Shown: positions 1 through 6,650, counted from the first letter of the stretch. The stretch is 6,650 bases of DNA from Spirochaetia bacterium (GCA_016195395.1 JACPZR010000512.1:1-6650); one strand, 5' to 3'. Made by a program: numbers and translations. The notes: a model not told the origin generated them from the letters alone.

Positions 1-2379
1 GGCAAAGGCACGGAGATTCGCGGAGAGCGGATGCTGTTTGACCAACGCCTGGGAAGCGGTATCATCTACAATGCTGACGGATACCGTCACCCCGTGTACT
101 TTGTGGGCGCTGCCATCAAGATGATCGGGGAAGGGCGTTTTGCGGTCAGCCATACTTTCTTTACCACCTGCGCCGCGCAGAAACCGCACTACAATTTCTC
201 CGCCCGCCGCATCTACATCTACGAGAATGAGAAGATCGTGGCGGTGGGAGTTCTGTTCTATGTCGGCGGTATCCCGGTTCTCCCTCTCCCGTTCCTCTAC
301 GCATCCAGCTGGGGGACAGGGATCATTTCACAGGCAGGCTACGGACAGATTCAGGGTGGATTCTTACAAAATACATATCAATTCAGCGTCCCAACGGCCC
401 TGGCGTCCTCTTGGCAGCCAATCGCATACCGCTTCAAGCTGGATTTCTATGAGAACACGGGAACAAGCAGCGGCGTGGACATGTTCCGATTTTCTCCGGG
501 CCTGAACTACTTTCTCCAATTGGGCGCGAGTGAGTTCAAGAACTATGAGGCGGAAATCCGGGATTCCAAAGTGCGCATTACCAATAACGTACAGCATTAC
601 GTGCACGAGAAATACTCCGGAAACCTCTACGCCACAGGCCGCGGTGAGGAGCTCTACGACTGGAAAAAGATCTATGGCGTCATGAACTGGCACGCGGAAA
701 ACGCGCAGACCAATTCTGTGAGAAACGTCCATCTGCGTTATGAGGATTATACAAACCGGGCCTACGACTTTGAATTTGGAGGCCGATTCCAGCCGGCCAC
801 CACAATCCCTGCGCTGTATGCGCATCACGAGGCGGGCCGGGGCCTTCTGCATAACGATACCAATTGGAATCTGGTCTACAACGAGATGCTGGACGACCTC
901 ACGGTTCGTGTGGAGGCCACCCGCAACCGTTTGTGGCTTCAAAAGCAGACCATCGAAGATTCCCATTACATTCCGGTGAATGACGTCGTTCCATCCGTTG
1001 ACATTGCCAAGAAAATTAACCTTGGCCGCGTTCCTGTGCTGGACATTCCCGTCTACTGGGACAACGTGATTCACACAGATACGCGGAAAGACTATTCGAA
1101 CGGCGCCTACTTGGACACGATCGACACAAGCCGCGGCACATCTTCGTTTCGCAGTTATATCAACCCGCTCCCGTATGTATCATTCAATCCGATTGTCGGG
1201 ATAGGGGCGCAACGAACCACCAGTAACGTGAACTCCACGATTGGAGACGCTGCGGCCCTGGACTTGGAATCGAAAAAGCGCAGCTACGAGTTCTACTTTA
1301 CAGAAGACGAATTCATGTTTGGGCCTGACTTCCTGTATCTCCGCACCACATACCGCCGCAAAGACACGGTCAGGGAAGAGCAAAAGGACGCCCCGCAGCT
1401 GAACCTTCACGGCTTCAATAACAACCAGAAGCTGAATGAAACGGAAGTGGCTTTAGAGTCGAACTTTCTGCGGACCGTGAGCATGAGCCTCTCGTCCATC
1501 TACGATATGCGGAAATTTGAATATCCAGTGGAATATCGTGACAGGTGGTTTTACCCCGTTTTCCGTACCGACGTGCTCTTTGACTTCTTGAACCTGTTCC
1601 GCCAGGACCGCGAAAATCTGCTCTCGCGGCGCAAGGCGCATTTCCTTCAGTTCCGTGTGACAAACGACTACGTATACGACGCCGTGAATCATCGCGACCA
1701 CTCGAATGTTCTGGGGTTGAACTTCCAAGCCGGAGGTTTTGACCTTTGGCTTCTTGAGCGGCTCCGATTTTTTGAGACAGGCTTTTACTGGTACCACGTG
1801 TATCACACCACGAATGCGTGCCCCGCCGTCCTTGATACCACGACTACATCTTTCGTGGCCGGGGCGTCCTGCACGTACAACAACCAAGGCATCCGGCCGG
1901 ACCTGGATCAGTTCCGTTACACAGCCAGGGCGGATATTCAGATTACGCGGCGTGTTTACTTTGAGATGGAGCTGGAATCACGGGCCACGAATACCGGCCG
2001 CTATCGGCAGAATCACCAGGATGTTAACGGAAACAATGACTACACGGCATTTTCCAATGACGTAGTCAATGGTATGGGCTTCAACGGCCCGGAAAAGAGA
2101 CAGAAATCCGTGTTTAACGTCGGTTATTTTGAGATGGCGTTGATTATGGACGTGCATGACTTTGAATACCGCGTCGGTTATTCTGTGGAGCAGAAGAGCG
2201 TGCTCGCAGTTTTGGGTTCCGTCAGCACGGTGAACTTTTATGATAACAAAGTCTTTTTCAGCATACAACTGCTGCGGTTTGACCTTGGCGGCATTGGCGA
2301 CCGGCCCAGCCGCTTCCTTTTGGAGCGCCAGCGCGTCCGACCAACGGACGTGGGCCGCACAGGTATACGGACCAACTGA
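1..2379 (+). CDS. lptD: LPS-assembly protein LptD, 5' partial
   Basis: LptD is the outer-membrane beta-barrel that, with lipoprotein LptE, takes LPS from the periplasmic Lpt bridge and inserts it into the outer leaflet. The frame is open from base 1, so the in-frame ATG at 31 is probably internal and the true start lies upstream. Numbering from that ATG, residues 1-90 match the end of the periplasmic OstA/LptA-like jellyroll: an RG-to-YNADG stretch, then FFTTC (42-47), P-H-Y then SARRIYIYENEKIV, and GGIPVLPLPF (79-88). The remaining 690 or so residues are rich in aromatic and alternating polar/apolar segments with many Asn, Asp and Arg turns, as expected of a large barrel. Only three cysteines are visible (47, 597, 614). 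The last residues are basic and not a typical terminal aromatic strand; the final strand probably ends near FFSIQLLRFDL (742-752). Family assignment is firm; the fine fold is inferred. Confidence 0.85.
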   Translation, partial: GKGTEIRGERMLFDQRLGSGIIYNADGYRHPVYFVGAAIKMIGEGRFAVSHTFFTTCAAQKPHYNFSARRIYIYENEKIVAVGVLFYVGGIPVLPLPFLYASSWGTGIISQAGYGQIQGGFLQNTYQFSVPTALASSWQPIAYRFKLDFYENTGTSSGVDMFRFSPGLNYFLQLGASEFKNYEAEIRDSKVRITNNVQHYVHEKYSGNLYATGRGEELYDWKKIYGVMNWHAENAQTNSVRNVHLRYEDYTNRAYDFEFGGRFQPATTIPALYAHHEAGRGLLHNDTNWNLVYNEMLDDLTVRVEATRNRLWLQKQTIEDSHYIPVNDVVPSVDIAKKINLGRVPVLDIPVYWDNVIHTDTRKDYSNGAYLDTIDTSRGTSSFRSYINPLPYVSFNPIVGIGAQRTTSNVNSTIGDAAALDLESKKRSYEFYFTEDEFMFGPDFLYLRTTYRRKDTVREEQKDAPQLNLHGFNNNQKLNETEVALESNFLRTVSMSLSSIYDMRKFEYPVEYRDRWFYPVFRTDVLFDFLNLFRQDRENLLSRRKAHFLQFRVTNDYVYDAVNHRDHSNVLGLNFQAGGFDLWLLERLRFFETGFYWYHVYHTTNACPAVLDTTTTSFVAGASCTYNNQGIRPDLDQFRYTARADIQITRRVYFEMELESRATNTGRYRQNHQDVNGNNDYTAFSNDVVNGMGFNGPEKRQKSVFNVGYFEMALIMDVHDFEYRVGYSVEQKSVLAVLGSVSTVNFYDNKVFFSIQLLRFDLGGIGDRPSRFLLERQRVRPTDVGRTGIRTN

Positions 2380-2382
2380 TCC

Positions 2383-2387
2383 GGGGA
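2383..2387 (+). promoter_or_regulatory. Ribosome binding site of the sugar transferase gene
   Basis: A GGGGA purine block sits about 9-10 bases before the ATG at 2397, inside the 17-base gap after the lptD stop. Two other ATGs (2387 and 2390) lie between but are in other frames, so the site supports 2397 as the start. There is no room for a separate promoter in the gap, so transcription probably comes through lptD or from a promoter inside it. Confidence 0.5.
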
Positions 2388-2396
2388 TGATGTTTC

Positions 2397-3851
2397 ATGC
2401 TGCGTGAGAAAAACCAGACTTTCAAGATATCGTTCATACTCTTGGACTTGTGCGTTTCCTTTCTGGCCTTCGCTGCCGCTTTCTTTCTCCATTTTTACGT
2501 GCTTGGCACCGAGGAACGCCGGCTCGTTACGCCGGACCTGGGAGGGGTGTTTGCTCCGGGGAAGCTCTTTGGCGGCAACCCTGAGCTCGTTCTGTTTGGG
2601 AGCTATTTCTACCTGGGCCTCTTTCTTACCGTGGTGCAGGTGATGGTGTTCGTTTCAACGGACCTCTACCATCCGCGGCGCGGCCTCAGCTACGTCCGGG
2701 AAACGTGGGCCATCACGCGCGGTGTTTTCTTGAGTCTTACCGTGGCCCTGGCGGTCTTGTTCTTTTACCGTGGAACGTCGTTTTCCAGAAAGGTGATCCT
2801 GTATACGGCGGTCTTTTCCGTTGTATTCATTTCTTTTGGTCACGTTATGTTCCGCCAGCTTCTCGGGGTTCTGCGCGCCCGCGGCTACAACATCCGCCGC
2901 GTTTTGATCATCGGCACCGGGGCGGCGGCCAGGAGATTTCACGAAACGCTGAAGAAGCATGCAATCTACGGCTACCAGGTGGTGGGACTTTTGGGGCCTT
3001 CCAAGGGAGCCGGATCGGAAATGAAATCCCTCATTGCGGGCGGAATCCGGGATTTGAAGAAGGCATCCGACAAGCTGAAGCCCGACCTCGTCGTCTACGC
3101 CATTCCCATCGAAATGGAAATGCTCCAGACCGTTCTTGAATTCTGCGACAGCGAAGGCATTGACTGCCGCATTGTCCCGGACCTGGTGGAGTTGATCACG
3201 TCACGGGCGCGTCTGGAAGACATGGACGGCATCCCGATCCTGACTGTCCGCGATACACCGCTCAAGAACGGATACAACCGCGCTGTGAAGCGGACGTTTG
3301 ACATCGTATTTTCCCTGACCGTTCTTTTGGTATTGCTGCCGGTATTTGTGCTCCTGGGCCTTTTGATCAAGCTTACGTCCAGAGGACCTGTCTTTTTCCG
3401 CCAGGAGCGCATAGGCCTGGACCGTCGCATTTTCCACGTGTATAAATTCAGGACCATGGTCACACAGGAGAAGCAGGCTTCTGACACTATCTGGGGACAC
3501 AAGGGCGACGCGCGGGTAACGTCAATCGGCCGTATCCTCAGGAAGACGTCACTCGATGAACTACCGCAGTTCTTGAACGTTCTTTTGGGCGACATGTCTG
3601 TTGTGGGACCGCGCCCGGAACGGCCGCATTTTGTGTATCAGTTCAAATCCAAATACACGCACTACATGCGGCGCCATTCTGTGAAGGCCGGAATCACGGG
3701 ATGGGCGCAGGTGCAGGGCTGGCGCGGTGATACATCGATCGAGAAACGTGTAGAGGCGGACATATATTACATTGAGAACTGGTCGTTCTGGATGGATGTA
3801 GCCATCGTTTTTCGGACGCTGCCGGCTCTGCTCAAAAGCCCGGGCGAATAG
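2397..3851 (+). CDS. Undecaprenyl-phosphate glucose-1-phosphate transferase, WcaJ type
   Basis: This inner-membrane enzyme is predicted to transfer a hexose-1-phosphate from a UDP-sugar to undecaprenyl phosphate, the first step of exopolysaccharide, capsule or O-antigen assembly. At 484 residues it has the usual length of the large polyprenyl glycosylphosphotransferases. Four N-terminal membrane helices (about 11-33, 67-88, 108-124, 132-153) precede a Rossmann-like CoA_binding_3 domain starting at RRVLIIGTGAAARRF (167-181). A Pro-broken membrane helix (about 301-325) leads into the catalytic domain: SRGPVFFRQERIG (328-340), YKFRTM (349-354), the Asp-Glu catalytic pair D387-E388 in TSLDELPQ, VGPRPE (403-408), KAGITGWAQVQGWRGDT (430-446) and an EKRVEADIYYIENWS tail. 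GWRGDT followed by EKRVE resembles WcaJ (glucose) more than WbaP (galactose), but the sugar is inferred. It lies 17 bases after lptD, so the two are probably co-transcribed. Its last 96 codons are overlapped on the other strand by the extended small gene. Confidence 0.92.
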   Translation: MLREKNQTFKISFILLDLCVSFLAFAAAFFLHFYVLGTEERRLVTPDLGGVFAPGKLFGGNPELVLFGSYFYLGLFLTVVQVMVFVSTDLYHPRRGLSYVRETWAITRGVFLSLTVALAVLFFYRGTSFSRKVILYTAVFSVVFISFGHVMFRQLLGVLRARGYNIRRVLIIGTGAAARRFHETLKKHAIYGYQVVGLLGPSKGAGSEMKSLIAGGIRDLKKASDKLKPDLVVYAIPIEMEMLQTVLEFCDSEGIDCRIVPDLVELITSRARLEDMDGIPILTVRDTPLKNGYNRAVKRTFDIVFSLTVLLVLLPVFVLLGLLIKLTSRGPVFFRQERIGLDRRIFHVYKFRTMVTQEKQASDTIWGHKGDARVTSIGRILRKTSLDELPQFLNVLLGDMSVVGPRPERPHFVYQFKSKYTHYMRRHSVKAGITGWAQVQGWRGDTSIEKRVEADIYYIENWSFWMDVAIVFRTLPALLKSPGE

Positions 3852-4505
3852 CCCCGTACCCCTATCGTTATCTCCAAAAAAGAACTGCATCCCGGCGCGC
3901 ACGGAGACGCCGCCGCGGCCATCGGTTCCAACCTTGCCGGGCTTCCCATCGGGGCCGATGTCAAAGATGGGCAGCCGCTTTTCTTCCGATTCATTCAAGT
4001 CTGAGCGCAGGGCCATCATCCCGGACGCCCAGATCACCGCGTGTAACGTCAGTGAAAGGGAAACGAGAAAGATGCGCCGGTCCGCCATGTGTTGGTATTG
4101 GTCGGCTGTGAATGAACTCCCCGTGCGCGCCGTGCCCCGCGGGTAGATGAAGCCGGGTCCGTACGGATTCTGGTAGCGATAGCCGGGCCCGTAATACAGC
4201 TCCGCCACCCGGGCCGCTTTGGCCACGGAGCGGTATTCCTGCGCTTCCACCCAGAATTCGTACGCGCTGTAAGCAGTGAATACGCGGCCAATGGCGACAG
4301 CCACTCCGCGGCCCGTGGCGCCCGTGTAGAAACTGCCGAAACCCGGAACCACCCCGTCGAGAATCAGCGTGGCCGTGTATGAAAGGTTGTCCTCTTTCGG
4401 AGACGTTGCCGGAGTCTGTGCCGTGTCTGCGAAAGCGCTTTCACTTGAAAATAAGGCGAGTCCGCAAAGGATGAGACTTCCTGCAGTGCCTTTCAGTCGT
4501 CTCAT
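3561..4505 (-). CDS. Small exported or envelope protein, unknown function, probably frameshifted at its 3' end
   Basis: I do not recognise the family with certainty. A clear signal peptide opens it: MRRLKG, hydrophobic LILCGLALF, and a probable cleavage after SESAFA (residue 26). Next come LDGVVPGFGSFYTGATGRG (49-67), resembling the VPG-G-FY-G opening of small spirochaete and Bacteroidetes envelope proteins (DUF5683-like, tentative), a Tyr/Gly/Pro-rich patch with two YGPG copies (105-118), and one convincing hydrophobic helix (145-164). The ATG overlaps the phosphatase TGA as ATGA, and no strong Shine-Dalgarno precedes it, which points to translational coupling. The frame as written gives 314 residues, but residues 219-314 lie antisense to the transferase catalytic domain and are Arg/His-rich. 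The credible protein probably ends near SVRAGMQFFF (201-210). One extra T in the T6 run would give 212 residues ending FFFWR at a TAA at 3868..3870. I am confident in residues 1-210 and doubt the tail. Confidence 0.68.
   Translation of the reverse strand: MRRLKGTAGSLILCGLALFSSESAFADTAQTPATSPKEDNLSYTATLILDGVVPGFGSFYTGATGRGVAVAIGRVFTAYSAYEFWVEAQEYRSVAKAARVAELYYGPGYRYQNPYGPGFIYPRGTARTGSSFTADQYQHMADRRIFLVSLSLTLHAVIWASGMMALRSDLNESEEKRLPIFDIGPDGKPGKVGTDGRGGVSVRAGMQFFFGDNDRGTGLFARAFEQSRQRPKNDGYIHPERPVLNVIYVRLYTFLDRCITAPALHLRPSRDSGLHRMAPHVVRVFGFELIHKMRPFRARSHNRHVAQKNVQELR
3852..3867. other. Convergent gene junction, no convincing terminator
   Basis: If the leftward gene ends at the hidden TAA, these 16 bases are the only non-coding DNA between the two convergent operons. 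The nearest structure is a four-base-pair GGGC/GCCC stem with a GAATA loop (3842..3854) across the transferase stop. On the minus strand it is followed closely by GGGCTTTT. That is too short and too poor in T's to call an intrinsic terminator in either direction. Confidence 0.35.
3868..3881 (-). other. Homopolymer and hidden stop: probable frameshift or recoding site
   Basis: On the minus strand codons 208-210 read TTC TTT TTT, followed by GGA GAT AAC. The six T's are plus-strand A6 at 3876..3881. If one T is added, or if a ribosome slips back one base on the last TTT, the reading becomes TGG AGA TAA, stopping at 3868..3870. That leaves 16 bases between the two convergent stop codons. The arithmetic is read directly from the sequence. 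The cause (natural indel, sequencing or assembly error, slippage, or chance) is not decided by it. Confidence 0.55.
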
Positions 4506-6650
4506 GGCTGCTTGGCATTCCGCCCCGCGAAGAAGCGATCCCTCAGCGCGGCCGCGCGGACGTTATCTGCATCGATAGTAAAAATGTCAGTGATGAGCTC
4601 TTCCGCCCGTTTCATGTTGCCGGATAGAATGTGAAGTTCACAAAGATTAACCAGGTTGCGGACAAAGCGGGGCATCCGTACGCGGACGCGCTCCCCCATC
4701 CGCGCCCCTTCTTCCAACCGCCGGCATTTCTTCATGGCGAAAGACGCCAAGAACATGAGCTTAGTATCTGACGGATCACGTTCCAGGGAGCGAGCGGCGT
4801 ACTCTGAAGCCTTGGGGAAATCACCGGAGCGGGCGAGAATGCGCGCCAAGGGAGTGAGAACCATCGGGAACGGTGATTTGACTGCTGCCTCTTCCAAAAT
4901 ACGACGGGCTTCATCGCGTGCTCCTGACCGATACGCCTCCGCCGCCTGTGCGACGAGCTTCTTTACATCAGGGCCCGGACCTTCGGGAAGCGTTCGATCT
5001 TCCAGGAACGCAGCACGCACTACAGAGAAGTCGTCTGACAGCTCCCCCTGTTCGCCTGCGATCACATCGATCATGTCAAGCATCCCGCCGGCCTGTTCCA
5101 CAACGCCCAGAAAATCCGTTTCGTTAAAGTCCCGTCCCGGGAGGCGCGAACCGTGTGAGGGAACAATCTCATCCCTGCCGTCAGAGGCTGCGAGGATCAC
5201 GTCCTCGGGTTGGAGTCGGAACGTGTTGACATAGATCGAATTCTCAAGGCCGGAGGTGCCCAATTTGTAAAACATCGGCTGGTCCGGGAGAAAAGAAGCC
5301 TTGCCGTTGCGGTAGATCACGGCGGACGGATGCTCTGCATTGATGTAGTAAAGTGTTCCCGTTTCGTCGTCCACCAGACCCATGAACAGGCTCATCAGCA
5401 TGGTTCCATCAAATCCCATGAAGCCTTTCTGGCGATCCAAGAACGCGTTCTTGAGCCATCGCTCCGGCGTCATGTCGCGGCTTTCCACAGAAAGCAGCGT
5501 GCGTTCCACAATGGAACTGAATACAGCGCCAAGCACGATTGCTCCTCCGGCGCCCTGAATCGACTTGCCCATTGCATCCGCATTGATAAACACTGTGTGC
5601 GGCCGCGTGTGGTCCAGAAACAGTGTATGGGCAATACACAAGTCGCCGCCGATCTCTTCTTTCCAGCGGCGGAATTCGAATTTCTTTTTCTGGTGAACCA
5701 AAAAATTGAGTGTTACCGCGGAGGAGACGGACTTGTTGGCGCCCAGCGGTTTCATCAAGAGCGACGTCAGGAAGTAGTCCCCGTCCTGTTGGACGCGCAG
5801 TTCATTGACGCGCTCCAGGGTCTTGTTCAACTCTTCTGTGCGGTGGCGCACACGTTCTTCCAACGTTTCATTCAGGTCGTTGATTTCGGTATACATTCCG
5901 TTCAACTGGCGGATAACGTGAGACAGCATGTACGACTGGTCGCCCAGTTCGTCGGCGGATGTGCGCACGCTGTTTATTTCAAATTCTCCTTCTCCCACAC
6001 GCTGGAGGACCGAGTTAGTCAAAGAGAGACCGTTTTTCATGGCCCGCGCCGTCACGTACGATGTGACGATCATGGCCGCTATCACCTGCACGCCAAGAAT
6101 TACTATGTGGACCAAAGGGTGCTCCACTTTGATCTGTCCGTTGATAGAAGCAAAGAGCAGATAGCCCAGCAGGTTCAGCGGGAGCACGGCCACAGCGCAG
6201 ATACTCATGAGAATACGCGCGAAATATCCCAGCCGCGGCAGTTCCTTTTCCGGGAGCGACAAAATGCCTGACAACGGCGGATACACAAGAATGGGGCGGA
6301 TGGTATCTTCTGTAATAAACAGGTGCACAATGAAAGAAATCGGGAGCACCTGAAGAAGCACAAACGGAACGGTCAAAAGAACCATCGGCTCCACTTTGTG
6401 CAGAACGATAAAGAACAGATGCCCGCACGCCATTCCGATGACCCATCGCACAAGGATCAACTTTGCTTCAAAGAATGGATAACGGATCAACGCAACCGCT
6501 GCATCCTGCGGCTCTTTAGGTATGATGTCAAAAACCCGTCGCAGTTTGTAATTCCGCACCAGGAAGGCGCCCACGAGAGGAACTGCTGCGCCCACGGAAC
6601 CTGCGAATAACGCTTGAAGGCCGACAGTGGGATCCTTGAAGCCGGCGGCC
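4502..6650 (-). CDS. Membrane-bound HAMP-SpoIIE/PP2C protein phosphatase with C-terminal TPR-like repeats, 5' partial
   Basis: Predicted to be a cytoplasmic-facing serine/threonine phosphatase tethered in the inner membrane. RsbU/SpoIIE relatives usually dephosphorylate an anti-sigma-factor antagonist, but no such partner is in the window. The frame stays open to the right edge and those codons complete a membrane helix, so the GTG at 6595 is probably not the start. Numbering from 6595: hydrophobic segments at about 1-13, 44-65, 71-94, 126-150 and 161-183; a HAMP linker (184-236, with DELGDQ at 215-220); a coiled coil (237-270); then the phosphatase domain, with EIGGD (314-318), NADAMGKSIQGAGG (338-351), INAEHPSAVIYR (418-429), VILAASDGRDE (466-476) and SDDFSVV (520-526). 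Asp318, Asp340, Asp472 and Asp522 are the likely metal ligands. Four TPR-like helix pairs follow (about 545-690) with GDFPKASEYAARSLERDP as the clearest. The stop overlaps the next ATG by four bases. Catalytic Asp residues are kept, so it is probably active. Confidence 0.88.
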   Translation of the reverse strand, partial: AAGFKDPTVGLQALFAGSVGAAVPLVGAFLVRNYKLRRVFDIIPKEPQDAAVALIRYPFFEAKLILVRWVIGMACGHLFFIVLHKVEPMVLLTVPFVLLQVLPISFIVHLFITEDTIRPILVYPPLSGILSLPEKELPRLGYFARILMSICAVAVLPLNLLGYLLFASINGQIKVEHPLVHIVILGVQVIAAMIVTSYVTARAMKNGLSLTNSVLQRVGEGEFEINSVRTSADELGDQSYMLSHVIRQLNGMYTEINDLNETLEERVRHRTEELNKTLERVNELRVQQDGDYFLTSLLMKPLGANKSVSSAVTLNFLVHQKKKFEFRRWKEEIGGDLCIAHTLFLDHTRPHTVFINADAMGKSIQGAGGAIVLGAVFSSIVERTLLSVESRDMTPERWLKNAFLDRQKGFMGFDGTMLMSLFMGLVDDETGTLYYINAEHPSAVIYRNGKASFLPDQPMFYKLGTSGLENSIYVNTFRLQPEDVILAASDGRDEIVPSHGSRLPGRDFNETDFLGVVEQAGGMLDMIDVIAGEQGELSDDFSVVRAAFLEDRTLPEGPGPDVKKLVAQAAEAYRSGARDEARRILEEAAVKSPFPMVLTPLARILARSGDFPKASEYAARSLERDPSDTKLMFLASFAMKKCRRLEEGARMGERVRVRMPRFVRNLVNLCELHILSGNMKRAEELITDIFTIDADNVRAAALRDRFFAGRNAKQP

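Noticed and set aside
364..1074. A 236-codon open frame on the minus strand inside lptD
   Set aside because: It has no domain, signal or ribosome site and is fully antisense to LptD barrel sequence. It is a composition-driven shadow frame.
2332..2352. Inverted repeat near the end of lptD (CGTCCG, ACCAA loop, CGGACG)
   Set aside because: It makes an eight-base-pair stem with one G-U pair but sits inside coding sequence with no T run after it. Without comparative data it is more likely chance than an attenuator.
3842..3854. Hairpin at the convergent junction as a terminator
   Set aside because: The stem is only four base pairs (GGGC/GCCC) and there is no proper T tract. A bidirectional terminator is expected here but not seen.
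4464..4505. Lipoprotein signal with the cysteine at residue 14 (LILC)
   Set aside because: A leucine sits directly before the cysteine, which is unusual even for loose spirochaete lipoboxes, and the hydrophobic core continues after it. Cleavage after SESAFA fits better.
5210..6271. A 353-codon open frame on the plus strand opposite the phosphatase gene
   Set aside because: It is His/Gln/Val/Arg-rich with no recognisable domain. It lies entirely antisense to a gene with clear HAMP and phosphatase motifs, so it is a shadow of that gene's codon usage.
1..6650. tRNA or rRNA genes, CRISPR arrays, insertion-sequence ends, toxin-antitoxin or defence modules
   Set aside because: Coding sequence fills nearly all of the window. 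I saw no clover-leaf-like segments, no spaced direct-repeat arrays, no transposase or terminal inverted repeats, and no defence-type domains.

Overview
The window holds four protein genes and almost no non-coding DNA. Two face right (1..2379 and 2397..3851) and two face left (a phosphatase gene entering from beyond 6650 and ending at 4502, then a small exported-protein gene starting at 4505). The pairs converge near 3850-3870. The organism is a diderm (Gram-negative-type) bacterium with lipopolysaccharide, because the first gene reads as the outer-membrane LPS-assembly protein LptD. Base composition looks moderately GC-rich. The LptD style (FTTC, then a G-IPV-LP-P stretch) and the wording of the phosphatase core (NADAMGKSIQGAGG) remind me of Leptospirales spirochaetes such as Leptonema or Turneriella. 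That placement is memory-based inference, not shown by the sequence.

Left half: lptD lacks its 5' end. It is followed after 17 bases by a polyisoprenyl-phosphate hexose-1-phosphate transferase of the WcaJ type, which starts assembly of a lipid-linked glycan. The spacing suggests one transcript that joins glycan initiation to delivery of LPS to the cell surface.

Right half: a membrane-anchored SpoIIE/PP2C-type protein phosphatase (transmembrane helices, HAMP, coiled coil, phosphatase domain, C-terminal TPR-like helices) lacks its N-terminus. Its TGA stop overlaps by four bases (ATGA) the ATG of a small gene with a clear signal peptide, so the two are probably translationally coupled.

The main anomaly is at the convergent junction. 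As written, the small leftward gene runs 291 bases antisense into the catalytic half of the transferase. One extra T in its six-T run (plus-strand A6, 3876..3881), or a -1 ribosomal slip there, would instead end it at a TAA at 3868..3870, clear of the neighbour. I favour an indel or sequencing error, or a recoding site, over a genuine long overlap. I found no RNA genes, mobile elements, CRISPR arrays or convincing terminators, and nothing that makes a convincing new multi-gene system.
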